A DNA stretch of 20,167 nucleotides. Origin: JAISGQ01 sp045536305. Its GTDB lineage: Bacteria > Bacillota > Clostridia > Oscillospirales > Acutalibacteraceae. Location of the stretch: NCBI GenBank assembly GCA_045536305.1, contig JAZSNH010000060.1, positions 1 through 20,167 on the forward strand. Reading direction: 5' to 3'. Shown here piece by piece: positions 7,045 to 13,914 of this stretch (within the stretch, counting starts at the first letter, position 1; every line of letters begins with the position of its first letter). Below the pieces are notes generated by a model, which did no database searches, was not told where the DNA came from, and saw only the letters and a program-made list of their open reading frames with translations. The position numbers and the translations under genes are program-made.

Positions 7045-8072
7045 TCGTCATCAGCCTCCAGCAGTATTTCATATTTACCGTCCAAAAGGTCAAATCTGAT
7101 AAAGCGATCGTATGTCTCGCCTGCATCAGCATAAATATAGCTATCGGATAGGATATATATATCCTTCAATACATCATTGAACAGAAAGTCTGAGTCGGAA
7201 GGATTGTTTAAATCCAAAGCGTATGTAGCGCCGTTCTGCTCATAAAGAAGCTTTTCCTCTATGACGAAAAACTTTAGCCCTGTGTTTGAAAGAAGCGGTT
7301 TTGGATTTTTGACCGTGTAGTTTTTAAAATCCGCACTCTTTATATCGTGAACATGGTTTCGGAAATAAAGAGTATCGCCGTCGATTTGGAAGGTAAGAAT
7401 TTTTTCGTCCGCAAAAAGCACTCGAGAGGATTCGGATTCGAAATCATAGAACATCAGCGTGTAATCTGACGAGAGATAAATTATTCCCTCTTCGGTTATG
7501 AGAAGATTTCTGTGGTCGGTGTTTCCGATGTTTATGCATTTTCCGTCCTGTACATACTGCGTATATCCGCTGCAGGAGAATACGAAAATATCGTCTTTTG
7601 AAAACATTTTATAAATGTATTCGGGAAGCTCCTCGTGCGGAGTGGTGTTTTTATAAACAAGGCGCTTTTCTCCGTCAGCGCACAGCTCATATACCTCATC
7701 GCCCTTGCTGCCTGTATTTCCCGATTCGCCCGTAACGATATATAGGCGGCCCTCGCTCACCATATAAGTTTTATTTTCACATTTTGATGTGCATTCAGGT
7801 GAAAAATGCATGCAGCCGGGCTCAGTACAGGCATAGGTTACCTTGCCGCTTGACTTTGACAATCGATATAGATTGGTTCTGAACATAAAATATATGTATA
7901 TATCATCCTCAAAAACAGGATTTACCCCTTGTGATGATATTTTACTGCCGTGAATTTCACCTTCGCCGCCGAAAATTTCGGCGGTACCGCCATGGGACGG
8001 TTGGCGGCAAGAACATAGCATCACCAAACATAACATCGCCAACATCAAGGCTGTTATTCTTTTGATAGTCAT
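7041..8072 (-). CDS. lipoprotein with Cys cluster and propeller-like repeats, 343 aa
   Basis: I start it at the ATG at 8072, since AGGG lies eight bases upstream. A GTG three codons earlier (8081) sits inside that ribosome site. The signal peptide MTIKRITALMLAMLCLVMLC ends in lipobox LCSC with the lipidated Cys at residue 22. The mature protein has Tyr-rich propeller-like repeats (DDIYIYFMFRTNLYRLSK, EGIIYLSSD, DTLYFRNH). It also has a Cys cluster at residues 82-98 (CTEPGCMHFSPEC, then C), as seen in several clostridial surface lipoproteins whose sequence reads like CxxPxCxH. The cluster may bind metal or form disulfides. The stop overlaps the permease start, tying it to the ABC transporter, possibly as a sensor or substrate-capture subunit. 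Confidence 0.82.
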   Translation of the reverse strand: MTIKRITALMLAMLCLVMLCSCRQPSHGGTAEIFGGEGEIHGSKISSQGVNPVFEDDIYIYFMFRTNLYRLSKSSGKVTYACTEPGCMHFSPECTSKCENKTYMVSEGRLYIVTGESGNTGSKGDEVYELCADGEKRLVYKNTTPHEELPEYIYKMFSKDDIFVFSCSGYTQYVQDGKCINIGNTDHRNLLITEEGIIYLSSDYTLMFYDFESESSRVLFADEKILTFQIDGDTLYFRNHVHDIKSADFKNYTVKNPKPLLSNTGLKFFVIEEKLLYEQNGATYALDLNNPSDSDFLFNDVLKDIYILSDSYIYADAGETYDRFIRFDLLDGKYEILLEADDE

Positions 8073-8082
8073 ATTTTTCACC

Positions 8083-9084
8083 CTACTCTACTGATACTGC
8101 AAAGCGATCAAAGCTATCGCCCCATTCATTAAGGCTGTAAGAAATAATATCTATTGTGTGTGTTCCGATTCCAAGATCCTTGGCAGGAATCTGTACACAG
8201 GCTACAGTGTCTATTTCTGTAATCCATCTGAAATATCCTGCTTTGCAAAAATTTTCATAGTATTCACCGTCAATAAAAATCATTGTTTGATGTTCAAAGC
8301 CGTCGTCTTGGTATAGATAAAGATTTATTATATCGCTTTCAGATACTCTTTTCATAAACTCCTTATCATCGGAGGGGTCATCGGAAAGAGATAGGTTTAC
8401 ATAATTGCTTGTCTTGGCAGAAAGCTCGGGGTATTCGAGAAGCACTGCATCGGTAGGGGAAGGCATGACTTCATTGGACAGAAGGGGTTTGTCGGTTATT
8501 GCAAGTTCTTTGTTTATTGACATGAAGCTTACATCAAAATCAAGTGTGTAGCGCGGTAAATCAAGTATGTTTGGATCGTATAGACGGTCGGCGTTGTAAA
8601 GGAAAACACAAAATGTAATGTCGTAGTTGTCTTTAATCTCTGTGAATGCAGGAGTGAAGGATATCGGAACAGTAAATATTTCTTCATCGTTGTTATTTGC
8701 AGAAAAACTGAACTGATGAAAATATCCGGTCGTACCGTCTTTAAGGGTCGTCTTCTGCAAAATACCGTCAACAAGAACAAACAGCTTTGCCTGCAGCGGA
8801 TTATGGGAATCGCCGCTGAAAGTAACAATGGTTTCTATTGCGGATCCGTTATATTTAAAAGGGTCTGCACCGAAAGGAACATACAGAGGTTCTCCTTGGG
8901 CGTTAACTTCCTCCTTGAGAATATTTATAGCTCCGTCAATGTATGCGGAAGCTTCATCTGTTGATGTGTCACTTTGAGAGATCGTAAGCTTTTCGTCGGG
9001 GATTCCTTCTTTTTCAGTGTCTTTACAACCGCACAAGGTAATAAGTAAAGCCAATAAACATAAACAGCAAATAAATCTTTTCAT
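8083..9084 (-). CDS. lipoprotein, 333 aa, first gene of the ABC operon
   Basis: MKRFICCLCLLALLITLCGC is a lipoprotein signal with lipobox LCGC and the lipidated Cys at residue 20. AGGATGGTG precedes the ATG. The mature protein is acidic, with alternating hydrophobic and polar residues that suggest beta-sandwich domains (AIETIVTFSGDSHNPLQAKL, and FSANNNDEEIFTVPISF). I recognise no catalytic motif. Its stop lies about 10 bases before the start of the next lipoprotein gene, so it heads the five-gene minus-strand operon. Upstream is a 240-bp divergent gap shared with the ECF sigma gene. It is probably an outer-face accessory protein of the transporter; the function is inferred only from context. 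Confidence 0.82.
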   Translation of the reverse strand: MKRFICCLCLLALLITLCGCKDTEKEGIPDEKLTISQSDTSTDEASAYIDGAINILKEEVNAQGEPLYVPFGADPFKYNGSAIETIVTFSGDSHNPLQAKLFVLVDGILQKTTLKDGTTGYFHQFSFSANNNDEEIFTVPISFTPAFTEIKDNYDITFCVFLYNADRLYDPNILDLPRYTLDFDVSFMSINKELAITDKPLLSNEVMPSPTDAVLLEYPELSAKTSNYVNLSLSDDPSDDKEFMKRVSESDIINLYLYQDDGFEHQTMIFIDGEYYENFCKAGYFRWITEIDTVACVQIPAKDLGIGTHTIDIISYSLNEWGDSFDRFAVSVE

Positions 9085-9264
9085 TTTTGCACCATCCTTT
9101 TTCTGTAAGTTGGACGATAATATGTTTTACTTTTTTTCTATGTTTTAACTGCTGTAAATATCCTGTGCATCGATATCACCACCTTTACGAAAGTCTCTAT
9201 GTTTAAATACGTTTTCAGAGCCTTGAATGTTGCAGGAAAAACAAAAATATATTTTATGTTTTTC

Positions 9265-9293
9265 TGTAACATTTTGGCGTTTTAATGCGTATA
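9265..9293 (+). promoter_or_regulatory. ECF-sigma-type promoter upstream of the sigma/anti-sigma genes
   Basis: TGTAAC (9265-9270) is separated by exactly 17 bases from CGTATA (9288-9293). This fits the known ECF promoter form of a TGWAAC -35 element and a CGT/CGA-type -10 element 16-17 bases away, as for SigX, SigM and SigW in Bacillus. A TATAAT at 9292-9297 overlaps the -10, but no good sigma-A -35 box sits 16-18 bases before it. The site is about 30 bases before the sigma start codon, so it is best read as an autoregulatory promoter. The rest of the gap (9085-9264) shows nothing else I can support. Confidence 0.6.
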
Positions 9294-9324
9294 TAATATG
9301 TAGGGGGAAAATAGGGGTGATAGT

Positions 9325-9801
9325 TTGTCCAACCAAGATTTATACCGTGAGTTTTATAAACGCAATGCAAAAAACATATATCGGATATGCTTTCTGTACC
9401 TTAAAAACCACCATGATACGGAGGACGCGGTGCAGACATGCTTTGTTAAAGCCTTTGAAAATCACATAAAATTTGATAATCCTGCCCATGAAAGAGCGTG
9501 GCTTGCCGTAACAGCAGCAAATATATGTAAAAGTATTTTGCGAAAAAGACATAAGAAGGATATTTACATAGAAGATCTGCCGCAGGAACCTGTTTGGCAG
9601 GAATCAGGGAATAAAGATGTTCTTATTGCTGTTATGAATCTGCCCGACAAATATAAAGACATAGTATACTTACATTATTACGAAGGATATTCGACCGCTG
9701 AGGTGGCAAATATTCTAAGCATGAAGGATTCTACGGTAAGATGCTATCTTCGCAGAAGCCGTGAGCTTTTAAAAATAGATTTAGGAGGCGAATCAAGCTG
9801 A
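9325..9801 (+). CDS. ECF-subfamily RNA polymerase sigma factor, 158 aa
   Basis: The length and layout match ECF sigma factors, with region 2 and region 4 only. Region 2 covers about residues 5-75 and includes YLKNHHDTEDAVQTCFVKAF, equivalent to the DAEDAVQETFLRAW core-binding and -10 recognition helix. Region 4 covers about residues 98-150, with the helix-turn-helix YSTAEVANILSMKDSTVRCYLRR. It would direct RNA polymerase to ECF-type promoters, and one such site (TGTAAC-N17-CGTATA) lies just upstream. The start is a TTG at 9325 with AGGGGTGA (9313-9320) in good position; no better ATG exists. The stop TGA overlaps the start of the membrane-bound anti-sigma gene, so the pair is translationally coupled. 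The exact ECF group cannot be assigned by eye. Confidence 0.92.
   Translation: MSNQDLYREFYKRNAKNIYRICFLYLKNHHDTEDAVQTCFVKAFENHIKFDNPAHERAWLAVTAANICKSILRKRHKKDIYIEDLPQEPVWQESGNKDVLIAVMNLPDKYKDIVYLHYYEGYSTAEVANILSMKDSTVRCYLRRSRELLKIDLGGESS
9784..9788 (+). promoter_or_regulatory. ribosome site deciding a CTG start for the anti-sigma gene
   Basis: GGAGG lies nine bases before CTG at 9798-9800, inside the 3' end of the sigma gene. No ATG, GTG or TTG in the anti-sigma frame has a comparable ribosome site. The TTG at 9855 has none. Confidence 0.6.
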
Positions 9802-10796
9802 AAAGGGAAAATATAATTGATGCAATAAACACCATAGAGCCCTCTGATGCCGATTTGGAAAAAATATTTGACAAGGTGCTCGTTAGACTGGAAGAAAAGG
9901 ATGAGAAAAAAAGATTTCCGAAGAAATTTACCGCTGTTCTTATTGCGGCGCTTATTGCAGTTATAGCCGCAGGCTCCGTTGTTGCAACAAAAGTAGTACC
10001 CAAGCTTATAACAGTAAGACAAGAAATCATAAAGGTATCCATGGACGGACGGATATTCACCGATATCGTGGAGTACGAAACGTACGATATCCCGCCCGAG
10101 GGTGGTTTTCCGGTTGACTACGACGAAGAGTGGCTTGTGAAAAATTCATCCTATACAACTCTTACAGTTTACTTTGAAGAAAGCGGCGGCGGTGCCTATG
10201 GACTGACTGATAGAATTGAAGGAGATTATGATGAGTTGTTGACTTTGATATCCGATAGCTCAGTAATGGCAATTCCGCATTATGTAACGGAGAACTTTGA
10301 ATTTACGGGTGCATATTTCGGTTTGTATATCACGGAAGAAACCCTCAACGAAGCGGTAAAGCTTACAGAGTTCTTTGGTGATGACGGAAAGTTGTATCAG
10401 TCTTTTCTGTTGCCCGATAGCGCAAAGGATGATATAGATTTTCTTTATTTAACATACAAAAATAGCAACGGCGAAGAAATTTATTATGATTTTAATTTGG
10501 GCTCGTACTATGCCTCAGCGAGTATTAACGCCAAGATAACAACACCTGAAATCGAAGGCTTTGACAATGCGGTATGTATAATCGATACTGATATTACCCG
10601 TTGTTACGGAAAGAAGTTTATTGATAAGGTGTACTATTACGACTGCTTTGAAATCGGTGGTGCAGAACGGTACAATAAGTACGGATTTAGATTTCATAGC
10701 GGTAAGCCGTTGGATTATATAAGCTATACTTGCAGTGTGTCTTCCGAAACACTGCCGACCGAAGAGCTCATTAAAATGCTTGAAAGTGTGTCTTGA
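9798..10796 (+). CDS. putative membrane anti-sigma factor, 332 aa (CTG start)
   Basis: Position next to and overlapping the ECF gene, plus topology, identify it as the likely anti-sigma factor. An acidic/basic cytoplasmic segment of about 43 residues is followed by one membrane helix (about residues 44-64, FTAVLIAALIAVIAAGSVVA) and a sensor-like extracytoplasmic domain of about 265 residues. It has no HxxxCxxC zinc motif, so it is not a ZAS-type factor. I start it at CTG 9798. The added N-terminus KRENIIDAINTIEPSDADL is in frame, reads as helical and is what one expects from these proteins; starting at the TTG at 9855 would remove half of the sigma-binding segment. The outer domain is beta-rich (TTLTVYFEESGG, DIDFLYLTYKNS). 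The signal sensed is unknown. Confidence 0.75.
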   Translation: MKRENIIDAINTIEPSDADLEKIFDKVLVRLEEKDEKKRFPKKFTAVLIAALIAVIAAGSVVATKVVPKLITVRQEIIKVSMDGRIFTDIVEYETYDIPPEGGFPVDYDEEWLVKNSSYTTLTVYFEESGGGAYGLTDRIEGDYDELLTLISDSSVMAIPHYVTENFEFTGAYFGLYITEETLNEAVKLTEFFGDDGKLYQSFLLPDSAKDDIDFLYLTYKNSNGEEIYYDFNLGSYYASASINAKITTPEIEGFDNAVCIIDTDITRCYGKKFIDKVYYYDCFEIGGAERYNKYGFRFHSGKPLDYISYTCSVSSETLPTEELIKMLESVS

Positions 10797-10844
10797 CTCA
10801 AATGAATTTTATCAATACCAATACAAAGGTTGATTTTGCTGTTC

Positions 10845-10873
10845 TTGCATATCATGCATGCTGATGATATAAT
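10845..10873 (+). promoter_or_regulatory. sigma-A promoter for the cysteine-cluster gene
   Basis: TTGCAT (10845-10850) and TATAAT (10868-10873) are 17 bases apart, a strong sigma-A match. The expected transcription start is about 10880, giving a very short leader before the AGGAG at 10881 and the ATG at 10895. Confidence 0.65.
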
Positions 10874-10880
10874 CAGCATG
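10857..10880. promoter_or_regulatory. perfect 9-bp dyad over the -10 box, candidate operator
   Basis: CATGCTGAT (10857-10865) and ATCAGCATG (10872-10880) are exact reverse complements around GATATA. The dyad covers the TATAAT box and ends at about the transcription start, an arrangement expected of a repressor site. A hairpin without a T-run inside a promoter is unlikely to be a terminator. Confidence 0.55.
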
Positions 10881-10894
10881 AGGAGTTGGTTGCA

Positions 10895-11374
10895 ATGGGA
10901 AATACGGATTATAACCGAATGTATGAAAAAATATTCAGAATTTTAGGTGATCTGACACCGATTCGCGCAGATTGCGGACAGCTTTGTGCAAAAGCCTGCT
11001 GTAAAGGCGATGAAAACACAGGCATGCGGCTGTTTCCTTACGAAGAAAGCAAACTGAAGCTAAACGGCGGCAGACTGGCTGTCTGCGACGGCACCTGCAG
11101 CAGAAACGACCGTCCTTTAGCCTGCAGGATATTTCCGCTTTTTCCTGTTATAGATGAAAAAGGCAGAATATTTGCAGAAGAGGATTACAGGGCCGTTTCC
11201 CTCTGTCCGCTGATAGAGCACAGCGATGAGGTGGCTTTTGATCCGAAATTTATAAGGGCGGTAAAAAAGGTCGGAAAGATATTGTCAAAAGACAAGGAGT
11301 GCAGAGATTTCCTTTATCAGGTGACCGAAGAGATAGATACATACCGTGCATTTCTTTCAAAGGACGATAATTAA
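10895..11374 (+). CDS. YkgJ-like cysteine-cluster protein, 159 aa
   Basis: I start it at the ATG at 10895, nine bases after AGGAG; an in-frame TTG at 10886 directly follows the ribosome site and is unlikely. The protein has nine cysteines: residues 27, 31, 35, 36, 64, 68, 77, 104 and 136. Motifs ADCGQLCAKACC and NDRPLACRIFPLFP resemble the Cys arrangement of the YkgJ family, often annotated as a zinc/iron-chelating domain. The protein is soluble and cytoplasmic by composition, so it may bind metal or an Fe-S cluster; no enzyme activity is known to me. It is a single-gene unit with its own promoter, dyad and terminator. Family identification is by pattern and the metal role is family inference. 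Confidence 0.8.
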   Translation: MGNTDYNRMYEKIFRILGDLTPIRADCGQLCAKACCKGDENTGMRLFPYEESKLKLNGGRLAVCDGTCSRNDRPLACRIFPLFPVIDEKGRIFAEEDYRAVSLCPLIEHSDEVAFDPKFIRAVKKVGKILSKDKECRDFLYQVTEEIDTYRAFLSKDDN

Positions 11375-11398
11375 AATCGGAAACTGAAAATTCAATAT

Positions 11399-11440
11399 AA
11401 ACATACTGACCGCAGACAAAAGCCTGCGGTCAGTATGTTT
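11399..11440. terminator. strong hairpin terminator after the cysteine-cluster gene
   Basis: A perfect 17-bp stem (AAACATACTGACCGCAG at 11399-11415, complement at 11424-11440) with an 8-base loop ends in TTT then ATTAAGG. The T-run is short, but the stem is long and GC-rich, and it lies 25 bases after the stop codon. Confidence 0.75.
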
Positions 11441-11490
11441 ATTAAGGCGTAATATTACACATTATAATAAAAAACGAAAGGATTAAGGCT

Positions 11491-12465
11491 ATGTGTACAG
11501 CAGTAAGCTATAACAGCGGCAGTCACTATTTCGGACGCAATCTTGACCTTGAATATTCCTACAGTGAATCTGTGACCGTGACACCGAGAAAATATCCGTT
11601 TGCTTTTCGAAAAATGCCAACGATAGAAAGTCACTACGCAATGATCGGAATGTCATATATTCAAAACGGATATCCGCTGTATTATGACGCGACAAACGAA
11701 AAGGGACTGAGCATGGCAGGGCTGAGCTTTCCTTATTATGCAGAATACAAGGCAGAGCGCAGCGATGCGGACAATATTGCACCCTTCGAGCTTATTCCAT
11801 GGATACTCTCACAGTGCAAAAGCACAGAGGAAGCGAAGAGCCTGCTTTCAGGCATAAATATCGTAGATATAAGCTTTAGGGAAGAATTGCCCCAGACACC
11901 GCTTCATTGGATGATATCCGACAAAGAAAAATCAATAGCTGTAGAATCGACCGCAGAGGGCTTGAAGGTGTACGATAATCCTGTGTGCGTAATGACGAAC
12001 AGTCCGACATTTGATTATCATATCACCAATCTGAATAATTATATGGGACTGACAAACAGAAAATCTGATAACAGCTTTGCAGCGGATTTGCCTCTTTGCG
12101 AGTACAGTAAAGGAATGGGGGCAATAGGTCTGCCGGGAGACTACAGCTCTTCGTCCCGTTTTGTGAAAGCCGCATTCGTACTGCAGAATGCAGTCAGCAA
12201 AGAGAGCGAAAATGAAAGTGTGACTCAATTTTTTCATGTTCTCGGCTCGGTAGCACATCCAAGAGGGTGTGTTGAGCTTGAGGATAAAAAATATCAGATA
12301 ACCGTTTACTCCTCCTGCTGCAATACGGAAAAGGGAATATATTATTACACGACCTATAACAACAGCAGAATAACAGCGGTTGATATGCACAAGGAAATGC
12401 TCGATTCGGAAAAAATCATATCATATCCGATTATCACAGAGCAGCAGATGTTTTATCAGAATTAA
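11491..12465 (+). CDS. choloylglycine hydrolase (bile salt hydrolase / penicillin V acylase) family protein
   Basis: The protein starts MC, so removal of Met exposes Cys2, the N-terminal nucleophile of this Ntn hydrolase family. Other catalytic residues line up with the Clostridium perfringens bile salt hydrolase: Arg16 and Asp19 (FGRNLDLEY), Asn170 (VMTNSPTFDYHITNLNNY) and Arg223 (SSSRFVKAAF). The family motifs NEKGLSMAGL and PLHWMISD are also present. Length (324 aa) is normal, and there is no signal peptide, so it is cytoplasmic. The reaction would be amide hydrolysis of glycine- or taurine-conjugated bile acids or a related amide. The pocket Asn82 of that enzyme is Ser79 here (GLSF), so bile salt specificity is uncertain. 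AAAGGA lies eight bases before the ATG, and a weak promoter (TATAAT at 11463-11468) lies upstream. Confidence 0.88.
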   Translation: MCTAVSYNSGSHYFGRNLDLEYSYSESVTVTPRKYPFAFRKMPTIESHYAMIGMSYIQNGYPLYYDATNEKGLSMAGLSFPYYAEYKAERSDADNIAPFELIPWILSQCKSTEEAKSLLSGINIVDISFREELPQTPLHWMISDKEKSIAVESTAEGLKVYDNPVCVMTNSPTFDYHITNLNNYMGLTNRKSDNSFAADLPLCEYSKGMGAIGLPGDYSSSSRFVKAAFVLQNAVSKESENESVTQFFHVLGSVAHPRGCVELEDKKYQITVYSSCCNTEKGIYYYTTYNNSRITAVDMHKEMLDSEKIISYPIITEQQMFYQN

Positions 12466-12470
12466 ATATG

Positions 12471-12499
12471 AAAAGCGGCTGCAGACGCGGCTGTTTTTT
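12471..12499 (+). terminator. probable rho-independent terminator after the hydrolase gene
   Basis: AAAAGCGGCTGC can fold back, with several G-U pairs, on GCGGCTGTTTTT around an AGAC loop, and a run of six T follows. The G-U pairs make it weaker than the other stems here, but the T-run fits. Confidence 0.5.
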
Positions 12500-12515
12500 A
12501 TAATAAATATTATGT

Positions 12516-12543
12516 TTGATTTAGAGGGACAATATGTTATAAT
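12516..12543 (+). promoter_or_regulatory. sigma-A promoter for the yfmF-yfmH-lgt-folD operon
   Basis: TTGATT (12516-12521) and TATAAT (12538-12543) have a 16-base spacer. Transcription would begin near 12550, leaving a leader of about 80 bases before the TTG start at 12631. This rules out the GTG at 12553 as a normal start. Confidence 0.55.
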
Positions 12544-12615
12544 GCATTCATAGTGTCAGCTGTTCTGCTCGGTCGGATGGACACAGGGCAGAAAACGCAA
12601 ATACAAATAGAAAAA

Positions 12616-12621
12616 AGGGAG
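12616..12621 (+). promoter_or_regulatory. ribosome site deciding the yfmF TTG start
   Basis: AGGGAG lies nine bases before TTG at 12631. The upstream in-frame GTG (12553) and ATG (12577) lack any ribosome site. Confidence 0.6.
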
Positions 12622-12630
12622 ACCTGTGAT

Positions 12631-13914
12631 TTGCCTGATATAAAAACCACAGTATGTGCAGAAGGGATAAATCTGCTTTCTGTTCGCGGTGACAGATATA
12701 AAACCGGTGTTGCGGCAATAAATATGTATCTTCCGATAGAGGAAAGCTTTTCTGCTGCTCGGGCGCTCGTGCCGTATTTGCTGGTACGTGCCTGCAAAAA
12801 ATATCCCGACTATAAAACGTTGAGAAGACATCTGTCAAATCTGTATGGTGCATCAATGAGAGCGGCAACAGGCATGCACGGTGATCTTCACAAGTTCAAT
12901 ATCGGAATAGCCTTTCTTGACGACCGATATGCATTGCATGGGGAAAAGGTGTCGTCCGAATGCATCGAACTGCTGCTTTCCATGCTTTTTGATCCGCCGC
13001 TTGAAAACGGAATGTTCAGAGAAGAGGACATCGAGCTGGAACGCCGATTGATGCTTGAACGTATCGATGCACAGATGAATGATAAGATACGCTATGCGAG
13101 ACTGAGATGTATAAAACACATGTGCGCTTCGGAGCCGTATGGCCTTGAACCGTTGGGGGAGCGTTCTGCGGTGGAGAAGGTAACGGCAAAAGAGATCACA
13201 CAGGCGTGGCGCGATATCATAGAAACGGCGCGTCTTGATGTTGTTGTCTCAGGTACCTTTGATACTTCCGAAATAGAAGAACAGCTCAAAAGGATAGGGA
13301 ATAGGATAAACCGCAAATGCAGAAAATTGCCGGAGCAAAAGATAATCGGAAAAGCAAACGGCATAAAAGAGATAACCGAACGAACCGACATAAAGCAGGC
13401 AAAGCTCGTTATGGGATACAGAACGCCGATAAATACAAATGAGGGAGACACATCGGCAGTACGTCTTGTGAATATGATATTCGGCGGAATGGCAAGCAGT
13501 CTGCTGTTTAAAAATGTACGAGAAAAAATGAGCCTGTGCTATTATTGCTCATCGGTATATGTTCGAAGCAAGGGGCTTTTGTTTGTGCAGAGCGGACTTG
13601 ATGAAGAGCAGTCAAGGGCCGCACGAAGGGCAATAAATGAACAGCTTGAGGTGTTGAAGAAGGGTGATTTCCCCGATTCTCTTATAGAGCAGGCAAAGCT
13701 TTACAACGCCGGACTTTGCAGGGAAATAAACGATTCTCCGTTTGATCTGGCAGATTGGTATGCATCTCAGATGCTTGACAGAGAGATGATATCGCCGGAG
13801 GAATACATTGATGAGATAAATGAAGTGTCGCGCGGACGCATTATTGAGGCTGCAAACACCTTCACAGAGGATACCGTGTATCTTCTCTCGGGAAACGGAG
13901 GCGATGAGGAATGA
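12631..13914 (+). CDS. yfmF: M16-like peptidase-fold protein YfmF (EF-P modification-associated)
   Basis: The protein has 427 aa from the TTG start, about the usual length for YfmF. It is an M16 (insulinase-type) fold protein with no HxxEH zinc motif: the matching N-terminal segment reads LVPYLLVRACKKYPDYKT. It is therefore probably the non-catalytic partner of a heterodimer. M16 hallmarks are LSNLYGASMRAATG, the second-domain segment KQAKLVMGYRTP, and FGGMASSLLFKNVREKMSLCYYC with its glycine-rich turn and conserved Arg and Tyr. In Bacillus the family is annotated as linked to 5-aminopentanol modification of elongation factor P, but the mechanism is unclear. Its stop overlaps the yfmH start by four bases (ATGA), fitting a 1:1 complex. 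The function is family inference. Confidence 0.85.
   Translation: MPDIKTTVCAEGINLLSVRGDRYKTGVAAINMYLPIEESFSAARALVPYLLVRACKKYPDYKTLRRHLSNLYGASMRAATGMHGDLHKFNIGIAFLDDRYALHGEKVSSECIELLLSMLFDPPLENGMFREEDIELERRLMLERIDAQMNDKIRYARLRCIKHMCASEPYGLEPLGERSAVEKVTAKEITQAWRDIIETARLDVVVSGTFDTSEIEEQLKRIGNRINRKCRKLPEQKIIGKANGIKEITERTDIKQAKLVMGYRTPINTNEGDTSAVRLVNMIFGGMASSLLFKNVREKMSLCYYCSSVYVRSKGLLFVQSGLDEEQSRAARRAINEQLEVLKKGDFPDSLIEQAKLYNAGLCREINDSPFDLADWYASQMLDREMISPEEYIDEINEVSRGRIIEAANTFTEDTVYLLSGNGGDEE

Noticed and set aside
9085..9180. Promoter for the ABC operon on the minus strand
   Set aside because: A TATTAT-like box exists, but no -35 element of sigma-A or ECF type lies at an acceptable distance, so I do not annotate one.
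9138..9336. Minus-strand 63-aa ORF and an internal 10-codon ORF with an AAGGTGG ribosome-like site in the divergent gap
   Set aside because: The longer frame crosses the ECF promoter and has no protein-like pattern; the 10-codon frame could be a leader peptide but nothing else supports it.
12553..12630. N-terminal extension of YfmF from GTG 12553
   Set aside because: It would start within a few bases of the predicted transcription start and has no ribosome site; the extra residues do not resemble family N-termini.
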